From assembly GCA_963989245.1 (NCBI GenBank), contig CAXDII010000380.1:748001-812000 (forward strand): a stretch of DNA of 64,000 nt, written 5' to 3'. The DNA comes from Nansenia antarctica. Taxonomy: Eukaryota; Chordata; Actinopteri; Argentiniformes; Microstomatidae. The notes under the pieces are model-generated. The model was given only the letters and a program-made list of their open reading frames with translations. It was not told where the DNA came from and ran no database searches. The position numbers and the translations under genes are program-made. Positions 20,262 through 31,443 of this stretch are shown piece by piece (position 1 is the stretch's first letter; each line of letters opens with the position of its first letter).

Positions 20262-20392
20262 TTTGGGAGAATGATGGAGCGAAGTACGCCCCTTTATATA
20301 GCACCCCAGGCGGGCGCAGGCATTGAAAAATTCAGTCATTGGCTACTTTAGGTAGCGGGTAAACCAATAGGAGCAGAGCTCCCCTATGGGGC
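20262..20392 (-). repeat. DIRS inverted terminal repeat, right
   Basis: Reverse complement of 14970-15101. The outer 20 bases (20393-20412, ending GATATAGAAC) are unique to this end and appear complemented in the internal region. On the minus strand this is the 5' end of the element. Confidence 0.88.
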
Positions 20393-20514
20393 GGAGCTCC
20401 ACGATATAGAACACTATGTGCAATATGACAACCCTCGGGTACATAAGGTTCAGAGAATAGGAAATGTTAGGATAGGTATAGCATAGCATAGAGTACAGCA
20501 CAGTGTTTTGCACA

Positions 20515-21120
20515 CTACCTGACTACTTGAGAAATTAAGATTCATTACAGGCTGTAAACCCCTTATACATCACTGTGTGCTATACTCCCTGGTTAACTGG
20601 TCATCTCTCTCTATCCGCCGAACCCTTCACTGGTATACTTTCATTTACAAATCCATCCTTGGTCTGCTCCCCTCCTACCTTTCTAACCACCTGTCATGCA
20701 ACCAATCTGTCTACGGCCTTCGCACACAGGACATCATCACATACTCCATCCCCTTGGTCCGGACCATGAAAGGCAAAAGGGCGTTCTCATTTGCAGCCCC
20801 TTCCTCTTGGAATTCATTACAGCAGAGTCTGAAACTGTCTCATCTGATCCCTCTCTCCAGTTTCAAGCTCTTCAAGCTGAGAGGCATACAGTGCGAGTCC
20901 ATGATCTGTTCTTGCTATTAAGTTGACCCTCCCTTTTGCCCATTACTGACCCCTCCCTGTCCCTAGATCTTTAACTGCCTAGTTTTAGGTTTTTGTAGTT
21001 TTAGCTTAGTTTTAGATTATCTTAGACTGTTTTAGACTAGTTTTTGTTTTAGACTGTGTAGTTTTAGTTTAGTTTTAGCTCAATGTGTTTCTTACCTGTA
21101 TAAATAAAGGTAAAAAAAAA
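20515..21120 (+). mobile_element. LINE 3' end with last part of ORF2
   Basis: A frame at 20577-20921 shows the C-terminal text of non-LTR retrotransposons of the CR1/L2/Jockey type (SILGLLPSYLSNHL, then KGKRAFSFAAPSSWNSL). A 3' region follows with TTTTAG-rich repeats and AATAAAGGTAAAAAAAA at about 21103-21121. It is absent from the sister copy B, so it inserted into copy A. It is 5'-truncated, as usual for LINEs. Confidence 0.75.
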
Positions 21121-21799
21121 AAATACCTGAACACTTTCATTTTCATCTTGTTGAACTTTGCACAGCATGTTACTGTTTACACTTTATTACTTGCATGTGA
21201 CACTTTATACACTTTGTTACACTTTATTACTTACTTTACTTATTTACTTGTGATTATTGTGATGATGGTATTGTTGTGATTATGTTGCTGCAAAGCTAAT
21301 GTTGAAGAACCACAGCGAAATATTTGTATTATTGTGTACTGTAAAATAAATTCTGATTCTGATTCAAGACTTTTTTGTTTCATTAAAAGAATAATAGTTA
21401 CAACCATAAAGCCTCCATAATGATAAGCTGGCTAATTAGCTTAGGTAATACCTTGCTAGGTAATAATGTTAGCTATACTGTAGCTGTCTGACCCAGTGAG
21501 TAACACTGACATATTGACAGCTGAGTGGTTGGGGGTGGGGTTAACCAGACATTGTTACCGCCCATTACCTGGCTGTGTGAAGGTGAGGAAAAAACAACAT
21601 CTTTGAAAGGGATTTTCTGTGCTTAGTGATTTCAGGTGTAGCAACTTTCAAATACTCATGTCGTCTTCAATTTGTTTCCAATTTCAATGTATGATGCATC
21701 ATTTGAAAGCTTACAATCTGTAGTTTAAGCACATGTAAAAAACAGAAAAATGATTTCGCCTACAGGTAGCCCTTTTCATTGGGCTGTGTCACAAATAAC

Positions 21800-22330
21800 A
21801 GAAACATAATACATTATACAACTATGAAAAAACCCACATTCGACACATTCACACACATTGATGGCATAATACACACAACACAACCTATTGGTAATAATGC
21901 ATATATGCCGTAGCACCTTGCAATCTAGTTACAATACATTCACTCCAGTATACCATAAACATATAATAATAGTGGTCTTCCATTCAGATTACTTAAATAA
22001 CATAGCAGTACATTGTCAATACAAATATTACAAATATATAAATATTGGAACACAATTTCCTATGCCTAATGTACCTTGACAAAATACCTATACCCCCACT
22101 TTACATAATCATACTGAGCCATACTTTACTTCTAATGTTCTTTAAAAGTGCATTTGTTGAATATTTTTTTTAATAAGCACCTAATGGAAACAGGTAAAGC
22201 ATTCCACAGCTTGACAGCACGATAAGAAAACATTCTTTTACCAGTTACAAGCCTAGTTCTGCGTAGTACATAACCATTTGTGTTAGCTGCTCTTGTGTTT
22301 AACCAAGTGTCTCTTTCACCTGCTGGAACC
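21800..22330 (-). mobile_element. LINE ORF2 C-terminal remnant and 3' region
   Basis: On the minus strand, from about 22325 to 22130, an open frame without a start reads RTRLVTGKRMFSYRAVKLWN, the usual end of a CR1/L2-type LINE ORF2. Downstream sequence to about 21800 is AT-rich and non-coding. It is truncated at the 5' end, and the exact boundaries are not visible. Confidence 0.65.
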
Positions 22331-22531
22331 TGCTTTTCTCAAAACACAATTCTGTCCTGTGTTTTATTCTTTGTGTTCACTGTACTGAGGCGTGGGATGG
22401 GATGAGAGAGAGAAGACTCACTCACTCACTCACTCACACTATTCCATGTGTGATGTTCCCAGTGTGGACTCTGCAGGGTGGCAGAAGGGGCTGCTGTGCT
22501 GAAGGACAGAACACCACCTCCACTTACATAC
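22331..22531. other. No gene seen; short (ACTC)n microsatellite
   Basis: A short tetranucleotide run (CACTCACTCACT, about 22417-22436) lies before the lap3-like exons. Nothing else is recognised. Confidence 0.5.
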
Positions 22532-23056
22532 ATGGAGGCTCCAGCCAATCACATCACTCCGACCGTGTTCGCTGACACCACCCAGCACAAACTGGCGCCG
22601 TATGCTGACCGAGTCACCGTCCATAAAAGGTGCGAGTGTGTGTGTGTGTACGCGTCTCTGTTTGTGTGTGCGTGTGTGTTGACCAAACTTTGTGTGTGTG
22701 TGTGTAAACTTCCCTTTCCCAGGCCTCTGGAGTGGATCGAGGAGCAGAAGACGGGGCCGTTTCTAAGTGTGTCCTAAAGGCTCAGAGGAGCCCCCTGTCT
22801 TCCTGGAGGTGCATTACAACAGCTGCCCCAACGGCACACACTCCACTGCTGCTGCTGGGCAAGGGTGTCACCTTCGACAGGTAAAACACACACACCTCCT
22901 TCTTCACCACCGCCATCATCTACACCCTACCACCACCTCCACCACAACAGATAGACATCACCTTTCAGGCACTCACTCATACCTTCTCCACCCTCTCTCT
23001 CCCTTTCTCTCTGCTCTCTGGTGGCAGAGGTGGGATCTCTCTGAAGCCGCCCTCGG
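22532..23056 (+). pseudogene. lap3: lap3-like cytosol aminopeptidase, three exon remnants
   Basis: Three pieces match consecutive parts of leucine aminopeptidase 3 (M17 family). They are 22532-22629 (EAPANHITPTVFA..VTVHK), 22723-22880 (LEWIEEQKTGPFLSVS...), and 23028-23056 (GGISLKPPSG). Introns between them have GT..AG ends (22630-22722 and 22881-23027) and the first falls inside an Arg codon, as in a real gene, so it is not a processed copy. Two single-base shifts break the second exon (one just after FLSVS, one before the Gly-Lys-Gly-Val-Thr-Phe part), and the conserved FDSGG reads FDRGG. The rest of the gene is absent. The enzyme normally removes N-terminal residues from peptides in the cytosol; this copy is dead. 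Confidence 0.8.
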
Positions 23057-23510
23057 GTATGTATGTATGTATGTATGTATGTATGCAAGTGGAGGAGGTG
23101 TATGTATGTAAGTGGAGGTGGTGTCTGTATGTATGTGGAGGTGGTGTCTGTATGTATGTAAGTGGAGGTGGTGTCTGTATGTATGTGGAGGTGGTGTCTG
23201 TATGTATGTAAGTGGAGGAGGTGACTATGTAAGTGGAGGAGGTGTCTGTATGTATGTATGTAAGTGGAGGAGGTGTCTGTATGTAAGTGGAGGAGGTGTC
23301 TGTATGTATGTAAGTGGAGGAGGTGTCTGTATGTAAGTGGAGGAGGTGTCTGTATGTATGTAAGTGGAGGAGGTGTCTGTATGTAAGTGGAGGAGGTGTC
23401 TGTATGTATGTAAGTGGAGGAGGTGTCTGTATGTAAGTGGAGGAGGTGTCTGTATGTATGTAAGTGGAGGAGGTGTCTGTATGTAAGTGGAGGAGGTGTC
23501 TGTATGTATG
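23057..23510 (+). repeat. Minisatellite (TGTATGTAAGTGGAGGAGGTGTC)n, left part
   Basis: Units of about 20-28 bp built from (TGTA)1-4 plus AGTGGAGGAGGTGTC. It starts at the donor side of the last lap3-like exon, so it grew from intron sequence. The LTR element 23511-26287 interrupts it, and it resumes at 26288. Confidence 0.9.
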
Positions 23511-24048
23511 TGATATAAGGAGATCTTTCTTGGTCACGTGGCCGGAAATTATATATTGATGACTCAGAGAGAAGGTTGAATCGTAATCATTGTATTAGGC
23601 AGATCTGGGTTGCATTCCCATGTACAGATGTTTCCAAGGCAGCATGCTCTGTTAAGTCCAAGTTTCAAGCATGGCTACGACATGGCTGGTGCCGAGCCTG
23701 GCTGTGGCATAAAGAGATGCCAAGCAAAGTACTGATGTTTGTTACAGCTTATATACAGTTCTCAGAGAGGAAATAGCTTTTACCTCGTAACTTACAATAG
23801 TTCCCATACATGGCTCTATCCTGTGTCCATGCTGCTCTACCCTGCTGACCACTGCAGTAAGGCTCCTATGTCCTTAGAGTTAAACTGGTCTCACTGTTAC
23901 TTGATATGGTATGTGCCTGCTCCTAAATATGTTGTTTACTACTGAGAGTGGGCACACATAAAATATGTTTAAAGTTAAACAATGAGTATTGCAATATTTG
24001 ATAGGCACACAACATTTGCATATAGTCACACAAAAACGCATCATATCA
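23511..24048 (-). repeat. 3' LTR of the short LTR element
   Basis: 538 bp, with CACGTG in the outer part (23535-23540). It shows two visible differences from the other LTR (near 23959 and 23973). Confidence 0.88.
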
Positions 24049-25749
24049 GCTCACTCTTTTTTTTCCCCCATGATGTAAGATTAATTTGACTGGTAAATTA
24101 TTTCTATTGAAAAACATGTGGAGTTCTTAACAAAGTCAATGAATGACCACATCAGAAATACATTAGGCATCGGTTCCATCATACAAAGTACATTATATGT
24201 CAAAATAACAATGTCTGGAAGTAGATCTTCAATCAAAGGAACGGCCTTGTGTTTCTGGTAACAAGGAGTGCTATTTGATTCTTTGATGTTCATCAGTCTT
24301 GCACGTGTTCTTGCCTCTGTTCACAGCGTTAATAGGTTTTATTAACTTAAGACAATTTTAGCATTATCATTACACTACACCCCTCCTTTTCTTGACTTAA
24401 GTCTATAAAATCTTAGGCTCTCCATCAATTGATTGTGGAATTAACCTGCTCAGAAACAGTTGGAAACAAAAATACAGATGTTAAGCATAAGTTTGTTAAT
24501 TGGGTTATCTGGACTGTTGTTCCCGTCCCTTAGAATTCCTAGAAGAAAGTTTGTAAGTTCGTGCCATTGAATTCAGCTGTTTACTGCTGATGACACTGTT
24601 AGTTGCGTGCGTCAGTACAATTGAACAATTACGACTACATAAAAGTATGTGTAAGTCTCTCTTGTCATCATCATGTCTCTGTCTTAAATCATGAGAATTA
24701 ACATTTCCATTGTTTGTCACATTGAAATGTCATTAGTTTGTCTCATTTCTCTTGTTTCATCCGGCAATAGCTTCCTTCAGCATCTGCAACTTTCTCTCCC
24801 CACTTCTGCAATGGTTAATTAGACCAGATCTTAATAGCATCTCGGTCTCTGAGTCCTTCGCTCAATGTCTCTTGATTTCCTTGATTCTGTCAGGAAATAG
24901 AATTGACAGGCATTGTCAGAATACATTCCAGGTCTTTCTTGCTGAATTGTGTTTTCTCCATCAGAAATGTCCTCCTTTGATGTTTCACAGTCTTAGAGTC
25001 TTAATGCGTATTTCTCTGTTCACTAAATCAATCAAAATGTTATATGTCTGCTGAATCAACACAGATTTGCATGATAATTTCATTATGAGACACATTTGTC
25101 TATTTGTTGTATGTTGTAGCTCTATGTGTGTGTGTGGGTGTGTGTGTTTGGTTACAGGAGCAGTCTCCGTTCTATTAATAGCCTAGGGTCAGAGTTTTAA
25201 CAATCTCGCCCTGTTGTGAAGCTTGGTTCAGAAATTTGGTTGTTATTCATTTCATTCTTAATGATAACATTCTGCGTGCCATACATGTATGCTTCCCATG
25301 ATGTTAATAGACATGCAGTTTTAGTAATCAATTATGTTGATTGAAACTTCTCTTAGAGTCTTTTAAATATTATGGCCAAATCTTTTCAAACTTAGTTTTC
25401 CTCAAAGTGCTGTGCTTTCAATCACGTATTTAAGGTCTTGTCCCTAACTTAATACACAATAAATATATTTCTGTACCTTACAGATAAACATAATAGACTT
25501 CTGCTTTGTTCCTTACAAAGTTCAGAATCTCAATAAATCCTAACTCTCAGTGTTTTGACCACCGTCTTTGACTATACAGCGCCTTCTATTTCAAACTATA
25601 TTTAAATTTAGTACTTTCCAATATCAATACATCTCCTTTTTGAAAAAAAATTAGATTCGTTCTAGAACAGCAATTCAGGTTAAAGCAAATAATCACAATG
25701 TGCCTTACCTGTTTCGCTGAATCTAGCATCCTGTTCGTTAGAAGCCATT
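24049..25749 (-). other. Internal region of the short LTR element, non-coding
   Basis: It is AT-rich; every frame is under 105 codons and without a known domain. A T/C-rich tract at its left end is the polypurine tract on the minus strand. Confidence 0.7.
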
Positions 25750-26287
25750 TGATATAAGGAGATCTTTCTTGGTCACGTGGCCGGAAATTATATATTGATG
25801 ACTCAGAGAGAAGGTTGAATCGTAATCATTGTATTAGGCAGATCTGGGTTGCATTCCCATGTACAGATGTTTCCAAGGCAGCATGCTCTGTTAAGTCCAA
25901 GTTTCAAGCATGGCTACGACATGGCTGGTGCCGAGCCTGGCTGTGGCATAAAGAGATGCCAAGCAAAGTACTGATGTTTGTTACAGCTTATATACAGTTC
26001 TCAGAGAGGAAATAGCTTTTACCTCGTAACTTACAATAGTTCCCATACATGGCTCTATCCTGTGTCCATGCTGCTCTACCCTGCTGACCACTGCAGTAAG
26101 GCTCCTATGTCCTTAGAGTTAAACTGGTCTCACTGTTACTTGATATGGTATGTGCCTGCTCCTAAATATGTTGTTTACTACTGAGAGTGGGCACACCTAA
26201 AATATGTTTAAGGTTAAACAATGAGTATTGCAATATTTGATAGGCACACAACATTTGCATATAGTCACACAAAAACGCATCATATCA
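25750..26287 (-). repeat. 5' LTR of the short LTR element
   Basis: Near-identical repeat of 23511-24048. It is followed by the GTATG duplication and then the interrupted minisatellite. Confidence 0.88.
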
Positions 26288-26816
26288 GTATGTAAGTGGA
26301 GGAGGTGTCTGTATGTAAGTGGAGGAGGTGTCTGTATGTATGTAAGTGGAGGAGGTGTCTGTATGTATGTAAGTGGAGGAGGTGTCTGTATGTATGTAAG
26401 TGGAGGAGGTGTCTGTATGTAAGTGGAGGAGGTGTCTGTATGTATGTAAGTGGAGGAGGTGTCTGTATGTATGTATGTATGTAAGTGGAGGTGGTGTCTG
26501 TATGTATGTAAGTGGAGGTGGTGTCTGTATGTATGTAAGTGGAGGAGGTGTATGTAGGTAAGTGGAGGAGGTGTCTGTATGTAAGTGGAGGAGGTGTCTG
26601 TATGTATGTAAGTGGAGGAGGTGTCTGTATGTAAGTGGAGGTGGTGTATGTATGTAAGTGGAGGAGGTGTCTGTATGTATGTAAGTGGAGGAGGTGTCTG
26701 TATGTATGTAAGTGGAGGAGGTGTATGTATGTAAGTGGAGGAGGTGTCTGTATGTATGTAAGTGGAGGAGGTGTCTGTATGTATGTAAGTGGAGGAGGTG
26801 TCTGTATGTATGTAAG
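26288..26816 (+). repeat. Minisatellite (TGTATGTAAGTGGAGGAGGTGTC)n, right part
   Basis: It continues the array broken at 23510, with the same units. Together the two parts span nearly 1 kb. Open frames here on both strands (repeated KWRRCLYV, HTDTSSTY) are products of the repeat. Confidence 0.9.
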
Positions 26817-27541
26817 TGTTACAGACTTGTATGTTTTGTATTATGTCCTGTGTCTGTTTTTGTTTTGCTTCTGTCTGTCTCCCCCTAGGTGAAGTGGTGT
26901 GCATGTGGTTCCTCCCCTGTTGGTTATTGGGTCCTGTCCATCATCGTTATCTCGTCAGCCCTCACCTGTGTTCAATCAGCTATCATCTCCTCCCCCTTTC
27001 CAAAATGGCAGCTTGTCCTTGTGTTTGCTTTTGTTTGCTCATTGTTTGTTGCCCCCCCCCCACACACACACACACTCTCTCTCTCTCTCTCTGTATAAGA
27101 GTGTATTTGACCTATTGTTTTCCCCTCTCCCTCCTGGACTGTGAACTATGGCCTGCCTCAAGCTACTGGGTTTTTCCCTTGCGTTTTCTACCTCGTTTTC
27201 GTCTCCCATTGCGCGTGTTTACAAACTCTATGACTCTGCCCGCTTACCCAGCTGTGAAACTGACTCTGCCCGCTTACCCAGCTGTGAAACTGACTATGTT
27301 CGTCCTCACGGCTCTGCCCGCTTACCCAGCTGTGAAACTGACTATGTTCGTCCTCACGGCTCTGCCCGCTTACCCAGCTGTGAAACTGACTATGTTCGTC
27401 CTCACGGCTCTGCCCGCTTACCCAGCTGTGAAACTGACTTTGTTCGTCCTCACGACAGAGACATTGTTTCTTTACAGATTGTACAGTTTTTTGATCTATC
27501 GCATAACCTGTATTCTACCATCATCCCACCTATGTTATCAT
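26817..27541 (+). other. Unassigned repeat-like DNA before the hAT element
   Basis: It is pyrimidine-rich, with a C9 and (CA)/(CT) run at 27053-27090. I see no gene. Apart from the 48-bp repeat listed separately, nothing is recognised. Confidence 0.4.
27230..27460 (+). repeat. 48-bp tandem repeat, about 4-5 units
   Basis: The unit contains CTCTGCCCGCTTACCCAGCT and GACTATGTTCGTCCTCACGG; the first unit lacks the second block. The unit length is a multiple of three, so two frames stay open across it (SARLPSCETDYVRPHG). Confidence 0.85.
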
Positions 27542-28046
27542 CAGTGTTGCCACAGTTACTTTGAAAAAGTATTCTGATTACTGATGCCTGATTACTCCTT
27601 TAAAAAGTAATGTAGTTACTTTACTGATTACTTGATTTTAAAAGTAACTAAGTTAGATTACTAGTTACTTTTTTAGTTACTATTGGCAGCTGCCTAGGCA
27701 CCCGATCCCCCCCCCCCGCAACATAAAAATGAAAACTGGTTTTGCCAAAACTCACTTTATTTTAACAGTAACTTAAATTACATAATTAAACTTTAAACAA
27801 TAACTTAAAACAACAAAATAAAGAGTCTTTGCCTCTTTGCTCTTTCTTTGCCTCACCCAACATAAATACTTGTTTTTAAACAATAAAATAAATATCATCT
27901 TTATTTAACAGTAACTAGCAAGGAGTGGTTTCACAAAACCTAAAACCTACCCTGACCATTCAGATATGATCCTAATATAATCCTAATCCTAAACTGGGTG
28001 AGTCTGAGTTTATCAATGAAGAGTGAACTCAGCTGTCAAGACTGGA

Positions 28047-28126
28047 AGGAGGCCATGAACACGCTATGGAGGCCATGAACACGCTATGGAGGCCATGAAC
28101 ACGCTATGGAGGCCATGAACACATTA
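28047..28126 (+). repeat. 20-bp tandem repeat, four units
   Basis: Four copies of GGAGGCCATGAACACGCTAT, the last slightly changed, just beyond the stop codon of the hAT transposase. Confidence 0.92.
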
Positions 28127-29545
28127 TGAGTGAAACAGTGGAAAGGGGCGAGTAAACCAGTGGTTGTATCTCATTAACAGAAGCTTCTCAAACCTCTTGT
28201 CAGAAAGTCTGTTCCTTCTAGGCGTGAGCACCAAACCTCCCAGACTAAAGAGCCGCTCTACAGGAGCGCTAGATGGGGTTGGAGTGTTATACTTCAAGAA
28301 AATGTTCTTAATGTTTGGATACTGATTCAGAATCTGAAGCTCATGCCCTGACCTCAAGTAGTCCGTGACTTCCTTTTCTGCCGAGTAGGTCTCCTCTGGC
28401 TCCGCCTCAAAAGCAAAAAAGTCCATCTCGCCTTGGTTGGCAGTCGTGGTGGGTACACTGGCAGGGCTCTGTGCTGCAGGAGCAGTTTTGCGACATTCTG
28501 CTGTGAGAAGCTCCTTTACTTGCTCCCTCCTACCTTCATCTCTCAGCGATCGGAGTTTGAATTTTGGACAACTAGCAGTTGCGAGAAGGGCATCTTTGTT
28601 GTCCAGCACACTGGCAAAACGAGTCTGGATAGCCTGAAAGATATAATTTGATATGTTTATTATTATCTAGTTGTAGCCTATAAGGTCTATTATTTATACC
28701 TTTATTTACTCATTATGTATGCAATTAGTTTGTGCAACTGACAACCTACATACTGCAGTATGGTGTGACTCTGCTCCATGTTCATGAATAGTGCAATGAA
28801 ATGTATTTATTTATCTTTAAGATGGAACAACATGCACGCTGCATACCTGCACTATGGCATCTGGAAGGCCTGCAGTCATCTTGGATAGGGTGTCTTTCAC
28901 AGCAAGGGTCTTCTGCATCAGGACTTCAAGTGTGGGCAGTAAAGTCCCATACGGACAGTCACCTTGTAGGATATCTAGTGCTACAGTTAGAGGCTTCATG
29001 ACGGTACAGTACTCATGCAGGTACTGGTACTCCTGGTCTTTGAAGCACTTCACTCCCAGCTTGTTGCACAGAGTATTCAGCTCATTCATGGGGATTTCTG
29101 CGATTCTCTTTATGGCTTCGTAAAAGGAATTCCACCTGGTGGATGTCGGTACCAGGAGCTTTCTTTTGTTAACCTCCTCCACCGTTTCTGACGCAACGGT
29201 AGATCGGCTTGCTTTCGTCCAGAGAGCTGTGCATTTTGCTGTGCTGCTCCTATACACAGGCTTGCTCTCTGGTTTGGAAGTAATGTACTTCTCCACATCA
29301 CTTGTAGAAATAAGGTTGAGGGTATGTGAAGCACACCTTTGGTGCAGGGGAAGAATCAGCTGGCCATCACTATCATCCTCAGCTGATAGGATTTCTGACA
29401 CATCTAAAAAAGTGACATCATCCGTGGCCTCCTCCACCGTCTCATCATCGGACTCTGTGACAGCAGGCTGATAGACTTGAAATGCCTTGACAAAGTTAGA
29501 TCCATTATCTGTCACTGTTGCTACTACTTTGTTGATTAGTCCATA

Positions 29546-31443
29546 TGTGACACAGGCCAATGAAAAGGGCTACCTGTAGGCGAAATCATTTTTCAGTTTT
29601 TTTACATGTGCTTAAACTACAGATTGTAAGCTTTCAAATGATGCATCATACATTGAAATTGGAAACAAATTGAAGACGACATGAGTATTTGAAAGTTGCT
29701 ACACCTGAAATCACTAAGCACAGAAAATCCCCTTCAAAGATGTTGTTTTTTTCTCACCTTCACACAGCCAGGTAATGGGCGGTAACAATGTCTGGTTAAC
29801 CCCACCCCCAACCACTCAGCTGTCAATATGTCAGTGTTACTCACTGGGTCAGACAGCTACAGTATAGCTAACATTATTACCTAGCAAGGTATTACCTAAG
29901 CTAATTAGCCAGCTTATCATTATGGAGGCTTTATGGTTGTAACTATTATTCTTTTAATGAAATAAAAAAGTCTTGAATCAGAATCAGAATTTATTTTACA
30001 GTACACAATAATACAACTCTTTGGCTGTGGTTCTTCAACATTAGCTTTGCAGCAACATAATCACAACAATACCATCATCACAATAATCACAAGTAAATAA
30101 TGAATGAATGAATGAATGAATGAATGAATGAATGAATGGTCTTTATTGTCATTGCTATAGTACAGGTACCAAACAACGACATTTGGGAGGGGGGGCTCCC
30201 CTGGTGTTAGGAAAGGAAAAAAAACTAAAAACAAGAAGGGAAGGAGCTGGTTTACATAAATAAAGGCTATGTACACTATCCACTATACTATACAAATAAA
30301 ACACTGTGCTGTACTCTATGCTATGCTATACCTATCCTAACATTTCCTATCTCTGAACCTTATGTACCGGAGGGTTGTCATATTGCACATAGTGTTATTG
30401 CACATTCATTTAAAGTGTCGCAGTTTGCAGGTTTGAAATGTACACAGTTGTGTTTCAGTATTACACTTGATTTCAATCTAGTAGCTGCCATCAAATTGTC
30501 TAGATTGTCCAGGGCCTAGAACCTAGGTCTTTGCTGTGTTCAGGGCCTGAATGGCCCTGGGGTAGAAGCTGAGCTACTGAGATACTTCTGTCTGGACAGA
30601 TCTTGACATCAGTGATTTTCAGCCATAACCACGCCAGGTTCCTTATATCAAAGCTGAAAGACAAAAATAAACACAGTTAGCTAGCTGTACACGGTATCAA
30701 CAACACAACACAACAGCATAATGTGCTATGCGATTGTTTTAGAAAGTCTTACGCAATACCACAGAACGTACTAGCTAATGCTAGTAAGCTAACACGGCTA
30801 GCCCAACCCAAGTAACAAAAGACAAACAGTTAACTAACTGTACACAGTAGCAACAACACAACTTATAAGAACAGCATAATGTGCTACTAACTATGCGATT
30901 GTTTTAGAAAGTCTTTAAAAGGCAATACGACGACACAGAACGTACTAGCTAATGCTAACGCTAACGCGGCTAGCCCAACACAAACAAAGGATAGGCTACT
31001 TACATGTGTGGTATGTTGATCCCGTGAAATCCGTATGTTGTCCTAGTAAAGTTTCATTTCTTGGGGACTTTCTTTGTGCCTTCAGTCATTACTGAACAAT
31101 TGATGAGCTAAACCGTGTTCATTCTAAACAGAACACATTCTCAAAACAAACAGGGCTTCCTTTGTCCCTCCCCCGAGAGCTCAACAGCCAATCACACCCA
31201 AGTGTGATGCTCCTGTTATTTTGAGCTAGAAGCATGACAAACAAGCCTATTTTGATGCTAGATTACACTTATTTAATGAACGTAAAACTGTTCGGAAAAA
31301 TAACGAGTGGGTACTTCACATCTTCGAGTTGAATGTTAGCTAAAAAAACGAAAATCTGAGTTTTATGTCAGAAATACTTTCAAGACGAATTTGACGTCTT
31401 TCTTATTTCCGAGAGGTGTCCATTTACATCAGGATCAGTCACA
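29546..31443 (-). mobile_element. Non-autonomous inverted-repeat element, copy B, inside the hAT transposase
   Basis: 1,898 bp with imperfect inverted ends (TGTGACACAGG and, inverted, TGTGACTGATC), flanked by TA (29544-29545 and 31444-31445). It is the reverse complement of copy A without the DIRS insertion. Its removal rejoins the hAT transposase in frame. It has no transposase of its own. It contains a LINE 3' tail at about 30100-30215. Confidence 0.82.
30100..30215 (-). repeat. LINE/SINE 3' tail with (ATTC)n
   Basis: On the minus strand, GTACTATAGCAATGACAATAAAGACC is followed by (ATTC)n, the usual end of a CR1/L2-type LINE or a SINE using its tail. It is nearly the same sequence as the start of each 933-bp unit at 50651-53890. 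Confidence 0.65.

Larger units (their letters stand above)
14926..20412 (-). mobile_element. DIRS-type tyrosine-recombinase retrotransposon, minus strand, broken
   Basis: On the minus strand the order is a gag-like frame, RT, RNase H, then tyrosine recombinase, the order of the DIRS group. The ends are inverted repeats, not LTRs. An internal complementary region (15146-15251) joins the complements of both outer ends, as in DIRS1. The trinucleotide AAC is present at both ends (14926-14928, 20410-20412) and once in the unoccupied sister sequence in copy B. Frameshifts break every frame, so this copy is dead. Confidence 0.93.
13877..21793 (+). mobile_element. Non-autonomous inverted-repeat DNA element, copy A, with nested DIRS
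   Basis: The ends read TGTGTCTCAA... and ...TGTGTCACA, imperfect inverted repeats also seen at the ends of copy B (29546-31443, opposite strand). Copies A and B match over most of their length once the DIRS element (14926-20412) and a LINE 3' piece (about 20515-21120) are removed from A. No transposase frame is present, so it depends on another element. Copy B has a clear TA target duplication, as in Tc1/mariner-like elements; A's flanks do not show one clearly. Superfamily is left open. Confidence 0.65.
23511..26287 (-). mobile_element. Short non-autonomous LTR retrotransposon
   Basis: Two 538-bp direct repeats (23511-24048 and 25750-26287), TGATATAAGG...ATCATATCA, enclose 1.7 kb without any sizeable frame. 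The flanks are GTATG (23506-23510) and GTATG (26288-26292), a 5-bp duplication. A minus-strand polypurine tract (GGGGGAAAAAAAAGAGTGAG) lies next to the left LTR, so the element reads right to left. The expected primer site next to the right LTR (minus strand TGGCTTCTAACGAACAGG) matches no tRNA I recognise. The LTRs differ at about two positions. Superfamily cannot be decided without coding sequence. Confidence 0.88.

Noticed and set aside
22478..22777. A single 99-codon gene over the lap3 region
   Set aside because: The frame reads through an intron (22630-22722) rich in GTGTGT; only the exon parts match lap3.
23576..26184. Two identical 66-codon and two identical 68-codon frames
   Set aside because: They lie in the two LTRs of the short LTR element; the duplication reflects the LTRs, not paralogous genes.
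26197..26904. His/Thr/Ser-rich 235-codon frame on the minus strand
   Set aside because: It is built from the (TGTATGTAAGTGGAGGAGG)n minisatellite and runs past its edges by chance.
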